A stretch of DNA of 64,000 nucleotides, taken from contig NZ_JAETXX010000014.1 in NCBI RefSeq assembly GCF_021764745.1, positions 1 to 64,000 of the forward strand, in the 5' to 3' direction. Source of the DNA: Joostella atrarenae. GTDB taxonomy: Bacteria > Bacteroidota > Bacteroidia > Flavobacteriales > Flavobacteriaceae. Made by a program: the position numbers and the translations under genes. The notes beneath the pieces were generated by a model. It was given only the letters and a program-made list of their open reading frames with translations, was not told where the DNA came from and searched no databases. Within the stretch, counting starts at the first letter, position 1, and each line of letters begins with the position of its first letter. Below are positions 1 to 9,600 of the stretch, piece by piece.

Positions 1-50
1 TCTTTTATCTATTTAGAACAGCTAATAAGCTTTATAAATAGATAATATAA

Positions 51-95
51 TGCACACTTAATTGCGGTTTTCCGTATTTGAGTGTGCATTTTTTT
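51..95 (+). terminator. Rho-independent terminator of an upstream gene outside the window
   Basis: An 11-bp stem (51-61 pairs with 78-88, core TGCACACT / AGTGTGCA) is followed directly by seven T residues at 89-95 on the plus strand. No plus-strand gene lies before it inside the window, so it probably ends transcription of a gene to the left. Minus-strand transcripts from the lipoprotein at 232-711 also run into it, but the T-run is on the plus side. Confidence 0.75.
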
Positions 96-231
96 GGTTA
101 CTGAATTATTATGTAATCCTATAGTAATAAAGTTAAATACTTTTAAATTAGGAACAGTGCCAGACTCCAAAACCAGACACTGAATCATACATAAAAATTA
201 ACCTCTAATTATATTAGTTAACAGACTAATT

Positions 232-711
232 TTAGTCAATTATTTTAATGTCTATTGATGTTCTACTTTGCCAACCTGTTTCATCTGTTACGGAATAGGA
301 ACAGTGGTAGTCTCCAGTATCTATATCATTTGGGATTGTTATAGGAACATTAATCTCATAATTTGTTGGAGCATCTTCAATAGTGTAATTCTCCATAAAA
401 ATTAATGGGTTTACAGCTACTTTTATAGACTCTAATACACATTCTTCGCTTTGATCGTCATGTGTATGATGATCAAAATTATGATGAATATCTATGCTAT
501 AAGTGGCTAGCGCCATGTTGTCTGTTACTTTAGCTCTAAAGTTGTATGTCTCTCCTTTTACAAGTTCCGTACAAGCTTTAGGAAATCCTTCTGTATAATT
601 AATTGTGATAGAAGGTTTTTCTTCATCTTTATCTATACTATCATCACTAGTACATGAAATGACTGATGTGAGCAATGAAAAAAGGAATAAATGTTTTATT
701 ATTAATTTCAT
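232..711 (-). CDS. DUF4625-like His-rich lipoprotein
   Basis: A 159-residue exported lipoprotein. The N-terminus has a hydrophobic signal with the lipobox-like end VISC followed by TSDDS, typical of Bacteroidetes surface or periplasmic lipoproteins. The body looks like a single Ig-like beta domain of the DUF4625 type. It carries a histidine/aspartate cluster (HHNFDHHTHDD, about residues 77-87) and two cysteines. It is the last gene of a minus-strand run that includes a TonB receptor and a second protein of the same type, so a metal-related role (binding or delivery) is an inference. No catalytic function is recognised. Confidence 0.7.
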   Translation of the reverse strand: MKLIIKHLFLFSLLTSVISCTSDDSIDKDEEKPSITINYTEGFPKACTELVKGETYNFRAKVTDNMALATYSIDIHHNFDHHTHDDQSEECVLESIKVAVNPLIFMENYTIEDAPTNYEINVPITIPNDIDTGDYHCSYSVTDETGWQSRTSIDIKIID

Positions 712-791
712 TTGTGAAAATTTAAGTAATTAAATCTTTTATAGAAGCTATAATTCTTCGATCGGTGCTTCAATAGAGTTAAAGCTGTTTT

Positions 792-830
792 AATACAACT
801 CTCTCAAGAGTACCCTGAGAGAGTTGTATT
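792..830 (-). terminator. Strong hairpin between the two lipoprotein genes
   Basis: A perfect 15-bp inverted repeat (792-806 with 816-830, starting AATACAACTC) with a 9-base loop lies just after the stop of the 844-1623 gene. No clean T-run follows on the minus strand, so it may be an mRNA-stabilising or attenuating hairpin rather than a full terminator. Confidence 0.55.
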
Positions 831-843
831 TCATTTGTTTATA

Positions 844-1623
844 TTATTCAACAGTTACATCAATATGAGAACTGTATTCTTTAATATTTCCTTCTTCGTC
901 TTCAACTTTAAAAACCATATGATATTCTCCAGCTGGTGCAGTAGCAGGAATATCTATATGCTCATGAAATTCTACTTCTGATAATTCATGATACCCTTCT
1001 TCAAAAGTTTCTTCATAATGCCATTCTGCCTCTCCAGCTCCTGGAGTTATGCCATGGGCATGGATATCTACGGTAATGTTATGAACTCTATTAACAGCAT
1101 TAATCATAAATTCGGCATGGAAGTCGCTACCTCTAACCGCGGTAGCATCAATAGAGAAATTACTTAATACAATGGCATCCAATACTTGCACATGCCCTTC
1201 TACTTCAGTACTATTTCCAAGTTCATCATTTACCGTAAGAACCACATGGTATTCTCCAGCAGGAATATTACTCGGAATATCGATATGTTCATGAAATGTA
1301 GGATTGATTACCAGATATTTTTCATCTGTATAAACTTTCTCAAAATCCCAATCAACTTCTCCTTCTTCAGGAGTTAAATCGTGTCCGTGAATTGAAACAT
1401 CAATACTACTTACTACGGCAGGAGCATTAATTTCTGCTTCTAGGTGTATGTCGGAGCCTTTGTATGCTACTTGATCCGTAGAATGTGAGCTTCCTTCTCC
1501 GTATTCAAAGTTGGAAATTTCAGGAGCCTCTACGCTAATGTTGTTGTCATCATCACTACTACAAGAAGTTAATAGGATTCCTGAAAATGCGACGATTGCT
1601 AAAAATTTAGAATTGAAATTCAT
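844..1623 (-). CDS. Tandem-domain DUF4625-like His-rich lipoprotein
   Basis: A 259-residue lipoprotein with signal peptide and lipobox LLTSC followed by SSDDDN. The mature part is two tandem copies of one Ig-like domain (roughly residues 30-145 and 150-257). Both copies contain the pattern DI/SIHGH or HAH ... TPxxGEx(D/E)W ... FHEHIDIP. These repeated histidines and acidic residues suggest metal binding. The gene sits 24 bp after the TonB-dependent receptor on the same strand, so the two are probably co-transcribed. A role capturing a metal or metal complex for the receptor is inferred, not shown. Confidence 0.72.
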   Translation of the reverse strand: MNFNSKFLAIVAFSGILLTSCSSDDDNNISVEAPEISNFEYGEGSSHSTDQVAYKGSDIHLEAEINAPAVVSSIDVSIHGHDLTPEEGEVDWDFEKVYTDEKYLVINPTFHEHIDIPSNIPAGEYHVVLTVNDELGNSTEVEGHVQVLDAIVLSNFSIDATAVRGSDFHAEFMINAVNRVHNITVDIHAHGITPGAGEAEWHYEETFEEGYHELSEVEFHEHIDIPATAPAGEYHMVFKVEDEEGNIKEYSSHIDVTVE

Positions 1624-1647
1624 AATGATTGTGTTTAATTATTAATA

Positions 1648-4023
1648 TTAATTGAATGTTTGCGTTAGGGATATAGATATATTTCTTCCAGCCTCTGGGA
1701 CTTCTATAAGTCTATAGAAACTAGTGTGATTGAAATATTTCTTATTGAAAATATTGTTAACTTTTATTCTCACATCAAGTGGAAGTTTGTTTTTTAGTAC
1801 ATTGATTTCTGTGAGCAATGACATATTTAAAACTTGATATCCATCAGTAGGTTCTTCTGGCGGAACAATTTCATTTTGATCTGCAGTAACCCTATAATTT
1901 GCAACGATTTGCGGGTTTCTGAGAAAAAGTAATTTTTTAAACTGATAACTAGCCGTAAAAAGTCCAGATAGCGGTGGCGAAAAAGGTAATGTAAAGTCCT
2001 TTTTTGGACCACTTGTTTGTCTTGAATACACATATTCTACGGCAGCATCTAGTTGTATATTCTTAAACAACCTAGTGCTTGCTTGAATTTCTCCTCCTAT
2101 TCTAAAAACCTTACTTTGTGTATATTCATAAATTTGTAAGGTTTCATAATAATTGGAAGTTGGATTTAGATAAATGTAATTATCAAAAAAATTAACAAAT
2201 GGACTTATTCCTACTGAAAATTTATCTTGAGTATGGGTAATTTCTAGATCTAACTGATAAGATTCTTCAGCATCTAAATCTAAGTTTCCTTTTTCATACC
2301 GATACATATGATAGTTAACTCCATCCGAAGCTAATTCATTTGCTAAAGGCATTCTAAAACTTTTACCTAGGTTAACTTTATAAGATGTGTTATTGTTGAT
2401 GTAACTCAATCCAAGAGAACCGCTAAAATTCCCAAAGTTTAAAGTTTTATCCTGCGCTCTTTGTAAATACACATAAGAGGTAGAACCATCAGAATTGTTA
2501 ATTGTAGAAGGATACCAGTCGAAATATGATTCTGTGTTAAGAACCCCGTAATCATACCGTACTCCTGCTTGCAAATGCAAATCTGAATTAATTTCAAATT
2601 GATCATAAGCAAATAATCCTGCGGTATATCGTTGGTAGGCAGGAATTAAAAATCCCCAACCTCCAATGCTATTATCCTGAAATTCTCCATTTATACCAGC
2701 AACAATCTCATGATTTTCTCCTAGTTTAAATTGATCTCTAGCATTTAGGGTAAACGTATTTTTATTAAACAGTCTCTCCTTACTATCAGTAGGTTTAGGC
2801 ATATATCCATGGGGAACTGGCTCTGAGTGTTCTTCTCTGTAATTGTTCTGATAACCAATATCAAAATTAAGCTGATGGTTTCCCTTAAAAACTGTGGTGT
2901 TGTTAGTTAACTTAAAATGATTAACTGTATGAAAAGGCAAATCGATATCTCGATTAGAACTATCATAATCAATGTTTGATGTTCTAACTTCCAAACCATG
3001 GGCATTGGCAAAAAAGCCATTTTTAGCATTTACATTGCTTATGTAGGTAACCGTTTTAAGGTTATCTGTTATAAAACCTACACTAAAGCTTGCATTTGCC
3101 TCTTTCCCCGCAGTATTTCTTAAATTATTTTTATGTAACTCAAAAATGTAGTTTTCATAATTAATCTCATCTGTAGGAACTTTATAATCTCCATAATCAC
3201 GGTATGTTATTCGCCCATTATAAAACCATTTATCATTTCTAGTCTGTATTCCTGCTGAAATTCCAAATAAGTCATTGTTACTTTCTCCTAAAAGGTTGAC
3301 ATCTCCTTTAAAAGAATTTTTTATTGGTATTGAGGAGGGTTTTATATTTACTACACCAGCAATAGCATCAGAACCATATAACAGAGATGCAGGTCCTTTA
3401 ATTATTTGAATAGCTTCAAGTCCGTATTGATCAATTTCTAATCCATGATCGCCTCCCCATTGTTGTGCTTCATGTTTAATTCCATTTTGTACTACAGAAA
3501 CTCGGTTAAATCCAAGCCCACGTATTACGGGTTTAGATTGTCCAGATCCTATATTAATGGTACTCACACCAGGTAGCTTATCTAGTGTTTGCATTAAGCT
3601 ATTTTCCCTATTCTGTTTTAAAAACTCCTCATCTATTTCGTAAGAAACTGTAGGAGTTTCTTGGAGTTTTCTATTTTTAGATTTGCCATGCACCTCAATT
3701 TCATCAAGATTAGTAGTAGCTATATTTAAAGTAACTGCAGGCGTTTGCATATCTTCTATTACATGGAGGGTAAGCTCTTTAGGCTTAAAGCCGACATGAG
3801 AAACATATAATGTATGTGTTCCTTGAGAAAGATTATTAATTATAAATTGGCCTGTTGATGAAGATATAGCCTGAAAACCTTCACCTACAATAGTTACTCC
3901 CTCTATAGGATTTAATGTGTTAGCATTCAACACAGATCCCTTAACGGTGTAAGATTCCTGTGCAAATACTGTTGAGCATAGGGCAAAGCATAGCCATAAG
4001 CTCAGTATTTTAGAGATTATCAT
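1648..4023 (-). CDS. TonB-dependent outer-membrane receptor, probable metal uptake
   Basis: A 791-residue outer-membrane receptor. A signal peptide ends near FAQE, followed by a carboxypeptidase-D-like regulatory domain (about 25-105, ending in a plug-linker with the repeated TTNLDEIEV style), a plug domain (about 120-230, with QQWGGDHGLEIDQYG and the IIKGPASLLYGSDAIAGVV-like plug end) and a beta-barrel finishing with an aromatic C-terminus (SLTQTFN). It is not a SusC: it is shorter, and no SusD follows. The plug motif resembles those of zinc/copper-type TonB receptors, and neighbouring genes are His-rich, so metal import across the outer membrane is the best guess. The substrate is not certain. 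Confidence 0.8.
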   Translation of the reverse strand: MIISKILSLWLCFALCSTVFAQESYTVKGSVLNANTLNPIEGVTIVGEGFQAISSSTGQFIINNLSQGTHTLYVSHVGFKPKELTLHVIEDMQTPAVTLNIATTNLDEIEVHGKSKNRKLQETPTVSYEIDEEFLKQNRENSLMQTLDKLPGVSTINIGSGQSKPVIRGLGFNRVSVVQNGIKHEAQQWGGDHGLEIDQYGLEAIQIIKGPASLLYGSDAIAGVVNIKPSSIPIKNSFKGDVNLLGESNNDLFGISAGIQTRNDKWFYNGRITYRDYGDYKVPTDEINYENYIFELHKNNLRNTAGKEANASFSVGFITDNLKTVTYISNVNAKNGFFANAHGLEVRTSNIDYDSSNRDIDLPFHTVNHFKLTNNTTVFKGNHQLNFDIGYQNNYREEHSEPVPHGYMPKPTDSKERLFNKNTFTLNARDQFKLGENHEIVAGINGEFQDNSIGGWGFLIPAYQRYTAGLFAYDQFEINSDLHLQAGVRYDYGVLNTESYFDWYPSTINNSDGSTSYVYLQRAQDKTLNFGNFSGSLGLSYINNNTSYKVNLGKSFRMPLANELASDGVNYHMYRYEKGNLDLDAEESYQLDLEITHTQDKFSVGISPFVNFFDNYIYLNPTSNYYETLQIYEYTQSKVFRIGGEIQASTRLFKNIQLDAAVEYVYSRQTSGPKKDFTLPFSPPLSGLFTASYQFKKLLFLRNPQIVANYRVTADQNEIVPPEEPTDGYQVLNMSLLTEINVLKNKLPLDVRIKVNNIFNKKYFNHTSFYRLIEVPEAGRNISISLTQTFN

Positions 4024-4271
4024 ATTGAATATTATAAGATTTGAATGATTGTTCTAAGTGCAGAACCATTGCAAAACCTATACATAGAATTATACAGCGT
4101 ATCGTGCCTTTATAGCCTAGCTAGTATAACTAAGTCATAGTTATATAACTTAATTAAAGAGATATAATTAAAGGAGTTTTAATTTACATTATTAAAAGGT
4201 GTCTACGCAAAATAGCAACCATAAATGAAATTAAAGCTGTCTTGATTGTTTCTTAAAATGTATAGGATTAC

Positions 4272-4589
4272 TTATAATAAAAAAGGAGGGGGGCGTGAAA
4301 AAAGCTGATCGGTAGTAATGGTACCACAATTGTAAAAATCATAATGATTGATAATATCGTTTTCAACGAAAAAATGTGGATTTTCAATATTTACTTCCTG
4401 AAAGTCTGATGCTATAACAGGAGTTAATTCATGAGCAATGGCATGATCACATATCGTACAGTGTATAGCATGATCTTTATCATCCGCATGTGTAAGCGCA
4501 TGTAATCCAACCATTTTTACAGAAAGAAAAAGGGCTAGAAATATAAAGGTGATACTATTTTTTAGATAACCATTATTCATAAGAAGCAA
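4272..4589 (-). CDS. Small membrane or exported protein with CxxC and histidines
   Basis: A 105-residue protein with one hydrophobic segment (about residues 12-30) followed by a His/Asp/Cys-rich stretch (HALTHADDKDHAIHCTICDHA, with a CxxC pair). The C-terminus ends in FSRPPPFLL. It lies upstream of the TonB receptor on the same strand, with a 248-bp gap. Proteins of this kind are common beside metal-responsive TonB receptors in flavobacteria, but I do not recognise a named family. The CxxC plus histidines could bind a transition metal. This is inference. Confidence 0.55.
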   Translation of the reverse strand: MLLMNNGYLKNSITFIFLALFLSVKMVGLHALTHADDKDHAIHCTICDHAIAHELTPVIASDFQEVNIENPHFFVENDIINHYDFYNCGTITTDQLFSRPPPFLL

Positions 4590-4860
4590 ACCTACTAAAT
4601 AAAATTAAAAAGCTTGTTAATTTAATGTGAATAAAAACATGAAATGTTAAACTTTCAAAGGTTGATAAAGCGACAAGGGTTAGTGAGTTTAATAGTGAAA
4701 ATAGAGATGGTAAACGATTAACAACAATTGTTCCTGCAGTATTATTACTAATTTTGTTCTTATTATATTTTAACTTTGGTACTATTAAATATTCGTTAAT
4801 AACTCGTTTACAGTATTACCGCTAGTATTCTATTTTGTAATAAAGACAAAGAAATTATAG

Positions 4861-5856
4861 ATGAAAATTAAGATAGATAAATTTGTTCTCTCTATTATCG
4901 GGATTATTATAATAGCCTATTTTTTTCCGGAATGGGGAGCAAAAGAAAGTAAAATTCCTATTGACACAATAAGTGCGATAGGAATTTCGCTAATATTCTT
5001 TTTCTACGGACTTAAACTAAGTCCTACGAAATTAAAAGCAGGGCTTAAAAACTGGAAACTTCATTTGTTAGTTCAAGTATCTACGTTTTTAATATTTCCG
5101 TTAATAGTATTAATGTTTCAACCATTAATTAAAAATGAAGAACAAGAAACTATTTGGTTGGCATTCTTTTTTCTAGCCGCGCTACCATCTACAGTATCAT
5201 CTTCTGTAGTAATGGTTTCTATGGCTAAAGGAAATATTCCAGCTGCTATTTTTAATGCTAGTATCTCAGGTATTATTGGGATTATAATTACTCCACTTTG
5301 GATGGGACTTTTTGTGCAAGGACAGCAAGCAGAATTTGATTTTACAGAAATTTATAGCAAATTAATTATTCAAATAGTCCTCCCAGTAATATTGGGACTT
5401 TTACTACAACGTTTTTTGGGTGATTTTGCTCAAAAACATAATGCAAAACTCACATTTTTTGATAAATCGATTATTTTATTAATAATATATAAAAGTTTTG
5501 CTGAATCTTTTAATGGAGATACTTTCAAAACTATATCTATAAAGGACCTGTCATTTCTTCTTTTAGGAGTATTAGCTTTATTCATGTTCATGTTTATGAT
5601 AACAAATTTTATTTCAAAAAAGCTCTCTTTCTCCAGAGAAGATCAAATTACAGCAACATTTTGTGGGACTAAAAAATCTTTAGTGCATGGAACAGTTTTC
5701 TCAAAAATAATCTTCGGAAATATGGCGGTACTAGGTATAATTTTACTGCCTTTAATGTTATATCATGCTGTACAATTATTATTAATCAGTACTATGGCTT
5801 CAAGGATGGAGCAAGAATATTCCAACTTACAAGTTAATAAAGAGGGAGATGCATAA
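4861..5856 (+). CDS. Bile acid:sodium symporter family transporter (YfeH/SBF-like)
   Basis: A 331-residue polytopic inner-membrane protein with about 9-10 hydrophobic segments. It matches the SBF-like group (YfeH type), including the LPSTVSSSVVMVSMAKGN region after the fourth segment and a conserved TFCGTKKSLVHGTVFS motif near residue 265. The family moves organic anions or related solutes with sodium, but the substrate of this branch is unknown. It is transcribed away from the metal-type cluster on the other strand, with a 271-bp divergent gap at 4590-4860. That gap includes a perfect 10-bp palindrome AACAATTGTT at 4723-4732. Confidence 0.8.
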   Translation: MKIKIDKFVLSIIGIIIIAYFFPEWGAKESKIPIDTISAIGISLIFFFYGLKLSPTKLKAGLKNWKLHLLVQVSTFLIFPLIVLMFQPLIKNEEQETIWLAFFFLAALPSTVSSSVVMVSMAKGNIPAAIFNASISGIIGIIITPLWMGLFVQGQQAEFDFTEIYSKLIIQIVLPVILGLLLQRFLGDFAQKHNAKLTFFDKSIILLIIYKSFAESFNGDTFKTISIKDLSFLLLGVLALFMFMFMITNFISKKLSFSREDQITATFCGTKKSLVHGTVFSKIIFGNMAVLGIILLPLMLYHAVQLLLISTMASRMEQEYSNLQVNKEGDA

Positions 5857-5886
5857 TTATAAACAATGGAAAATAGGGAGGCAACA

Positions 5887-6029
5887 GGGGGGCTTGCCCC
5901 CTTATGGATACCCCCTAGAGGGGTGTTGAGATGGGTTCTAACCGTTAAATTAATGCTTATAAGCGATAAAAGAAGGCTTTTTTGCCACTTGCTATGGCCT
6001 TTTAGGGGTATTGAGGTGGGCAACACCCC
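5887..6029. repeat. G/C-tract inverted and direct repeats
   Basis: Direct repeat: GGGGTGTTGAGATGGG at 5920-5935 and GGGGTATTGAGGTGGG at 6005-6020. Inverted partner of the first nine bases: CAACACCCC at 6021-6029. Two small hairpins lie at 5886-5903 and 5908-5926. This looks like a remnant of a dispersed repeat or mobile element, but no terminal repeats or transposase are visible. Confidence 0.6.
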
Positions 6030-6524
6030 ATGAAGAGAGGGGTCAAAGGGGGTGTAGATAGGGCTATGTGGTGGCTTAATAGGGGTTTTTAGCCATAAAA
6101 CGACCCAAATAAGGTCTTCCGTAACCGCTATAAGGGGTGTTCTGACCTATCTAGGCATATGTAGTACGCCTTCGATTTAGTTGATTTTGAGGTGAATTAG
6201 TATTGAGAGCATGAGAATATATAAGATTATTTTTATCTTGAAGACAAAAGTAAGGTTGACTTTTTATTGTGTTTACCTATGCTAAAATGGTAGATTCCCA
6301 CAGAAACATATTTTAAAAGATTTACCGCTATTTCTTACACAAAAGCATCAGAAAATACTAAAGCTTTGTAATACTATATACTACTTAATAATCGATAGTT
6401 TAATCAATTTAGACTGAAGTCTTAAAACGTGTAGGTGAATTAATTATCTACTTTATTTTATTATTATTACCTGATAATTAGTTCTTTGTGTTTTTGTGAC
6501 TTCACTTTTGTTTCCTGTAAAAAC

Positions 6525-6583
6525 CATATGTTGTACAAAAAAAGACATGATTAAATCATTTTGCCACATTGTTACATATATTG
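6525..6583 (+). promoter_or_regulatory. Candidate promoter and activator site of the hybrid regulator gene
   Basis: CATATGTT at 6525-6532 lies 45 bp (first base to last base of the spacing) before TATATTG at 6577-6583, which is one T short of the Bacteroidetes -7 consensus TAnnTTTG. The same octamer and spacing recur upstream of three other transcription units in this locus. An alternative -7 is TCATTTTG at 6556-6563 with TTG at 6531-6533. Confidence 0.45.
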
Positions 6584-6605
6584 CATTCTATATTATTAAT
6601 TATAT

Positions 6606-9600
6606 ATGGCTATAAATAAATCAACCTTACCTATTATCCATTTTATAACTATTTTCTTAGGAATTTCAGGTGTAATTAGTGCTCAACAAAGTAATTATTT
6701 TGATCATATTACTACTGCTGAGGGGCTTTCTCAAAATGATGTAAACTCTATATACCAAGATGTATATGGTTATATGTGGTTTGGTACGCATGATGGGTTA
6801 GATAAATATGATGGATATGACTTTCACGTTTTTAAACCTGACCCTAATAACGATACTTCCATCAATAGTAATTTGATATTTTCAATTGTTGGGGATACTG
6901 TAGGTAATCTATGGATTGGTACCACAGGAAATGGATTGACATATTTAGAAAGAGATACGGGTAAGTTTATAAATTTTGAGCATCAAGAAGGAAACAATAA
7001 AAGTATCAGTAATAATTATGTTTCTAGGGTACTTTTAGATTCTAAAAATAGGCTTTGGGTAGGAACTAATGAAGGTATTAATATGCTAAAGCTTCATGAT
7101 TCTATAGCTAAAAGTACTTTTTTAAGATATAATTTAGAAGATAAATTTACAGGTTTTGATAAGGAAGTAAATACTATTGGTGAGATATATGAAGATAATA
7201 TGGGAGACATTTGGGTTGGAGCTACATATGGTCTTTATAAATTATCTCGTGATAATAATGGGGAGGCTTATTTTAAACATATGAATGGTTATTTTAATCT
7301 TCCAGAAGTAAATAATTCAAGTATAGCTCAAGATTATAATGGCAATTTGTATGTAGGGACTTCTTTAGGGTTGTATTTTATAGATGTTCATGATAAAAGG
7401 CCACAAGCTGAATTAATTTATGATGGTTATTATAATGAGTTGATTATTGATCAGCAAAACAATATTTGGGGAGGAACAAACAATGGACTCTTATTGTTTG
7501 AAAATAAAAATGGAACTCCAAAATTTGTAGATAGGTTCGTGTATAATCCAAGGAGTAATTTTAGTATTACAAAAAATATTGTTAAGTCTTTATTTATTGA
7601 TGATACAGGGATCATTTGGGTAGGAACAAATGGAGGTGGAGTTAATAAGTTAGATCCTAATAGGAAAAAGTTTGATCATGTAAAAAAAACTGTAGACCCT
7701 CAAAGTTTAAGTTACGATAAAATAAGATCCATGTATGAAGACTCTAATGGGACCATGTGGATAGGTACAGAAGGAGGAGGCTTAAATATGCAGCTTAAAA
7801 GTGAGGGGAGTTTAGGGCAAGTTAAGTTTAAAAAGTTTCCATCGGTACATAAGGCTTTTGTTATTTCTGAAGTTGATTATCTTAATAGAAAAGAACTTTG
7901 GATAGGAGCAGAGGGGTCGCCTAGTTTATATAGATTAAATATGAATTTAACAAGACCCGTTCAAGACAAAGATTTTATTCCTATAACGGAACTTGAAAAA
8001 AGTGTATTTAGTATTAAGCAAGACTCTGATGAAAATATATGGTTGGGAACATATTCAGGAGGAATTTATAGATACAAGCTTAATACTGATAAAACTGCTT
8101 ATCAAATAGATAACTTTCATCATGAGAAGTTAAATTTAAATTCCCTTTCTAATGATATTATAAGAGATATTTTAGAGGATAACGAAGGAAATTTATGGTT
8201 TGCAACTGGTAATGGTCTCTCATTTATATCTTATGAAGAGCGCTCAAAAAAGACACCAAATTTTAAGAATTATAAGAATCTTAAAGGAGCGGCTACATCT
8301 CTTAGTCATAATTATGTATTGTCGCTATTTCAAGATAGTAAGAACAATATTTGGGTGGGTACTTTTGGAGGAGGACTCAATAAGCTAGTACGAAATGAAA
8401 AAACAAATAAAGTTCACTTTCAAGTATATACCGAAGCAAATGGACTTCCTAATAACGTAATAAAAGCGATTCTAGAAGATGATAAGGGAGATTTATGGAT
8501 TTCTACAAATCAAGGATTAAGTATGTTCAATGTTGAATCAGAAACTTTTACTAATTATGATGTTAATGATGGTTTACAAAGTAATGAGTTTCAAGAATTG
8601 GCATATTTAAAAAAAGATAATGGGCAGTTATTATTCGGAGGGGTTAATGGATATAATTCTTTTTATCCTTCAACTATAGAGAACAATAAAATCCCATCTA
8701 AAACGGTAATAACAGAGTTTTTAATTAATAACAATCCCATTGAGGTAGGAAAGGAAGTAGATGATAGGGTTATTTTAAATCATGCAATAGAGAACACAGA
8801 TAAAATCGAATTAGCATATAATCAAAATAGTTTCTCTTTTGAGTTCTCAGCATTACATTATGCAGCTCCTCAGAAAAACAAGTTTCAATATAAATTAGAA
8901 GGTTTTGATGAAAATTGGATGAAAACTGACGCTTCAAAGAGATTTGCAACTTATACTAATCTGGAACCAGGAGATTATAAATTAAAAGTAAAGTCATCTA
9001 ATAATGATGGGTTGTGGGACCCCACACCATCTGTTTTGTCAATCCACATAATACCCCCATTTTGGAAAACCGAACTGGCTTATTGCACATATATATTATT
9101 AATAATTTTAATTCTCGTGTTGTCATGGCGATATACAATAAAGAATGCTACTAAGAAACACCAATTAGAGCTAGATGAATTAGAAAAAGAGCAAACAGAG
9201 GAATTACAACGTTTAAAACTAGAGTTTTTTACTAATATTTCTCATGAGTTTAGAACACCGTTAACCTTAATAAAAGGACCCTTAGAGTACATTCAGAAGA
9301 GTGGAGAACAGCTTAATTGGAAAGTATTACAGGAACAATTAGGGCTTATGAATAAAAATACTGATTATTTAATGCGTCTTGTGAATCAGTTATTAGATTT
9401 TCGAAAAATTACGCAAGGAAAAATGCGACTTGTAGTGCGTAATACTAACATCGTTTCTTTTATCAAAGAAGTGTCAGAACCTTTTCAGTTCTTAGCTCAA
9501 AAGAAAAAGATAGATTTCAAAATTAAAACAGACGACACGTCATTAAAATCATGGTTTGATCATGATGCATTAGAAAAAATATTGAATAACCTATTATCTA

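Larger units (their letters stand above)
5857..6605. other. 749-bp intergenic region with a G/C-tract repeat island
   Basis: No gene is supported here. The part at about 5880-6060 is strikingly unlike its surroundings. It has a G6 tract and a GGGGGC-TT-GCCCCC palindrome at 5888-5901, and a second hairpin with arms 5908-5914 and 5920-5926. The 16-base segment at 5920-5935 is repeated with two mismatches at 6005-6020, and GGGGTGTTG at 5920-5928 is inverted at 6021-6029. From about 6200 the sequence returns to AT-rich and ends with the promoter of the hybrid regulator. The minus-strand open frame over 5763-6026 has no recognisable protein features. Confidence 0.7.

Noticed and set aside
1186-1377. 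Plus-strand frame inside the tandem DUF4625 gene
   Set aside because: It is an antisense shadow of a clear lipoprotein gene. The same applies to other short antisense frames across susC, susD and enzyme genes.
5763-6026. Minus-strand open frame of 87 codons over the symporter 3' end and the G-rich island
   Set aside because: It overlaps the end of a well-supported gene, its composition follows the G/C-tract repeats, and no domain, signal or family motif is visible.
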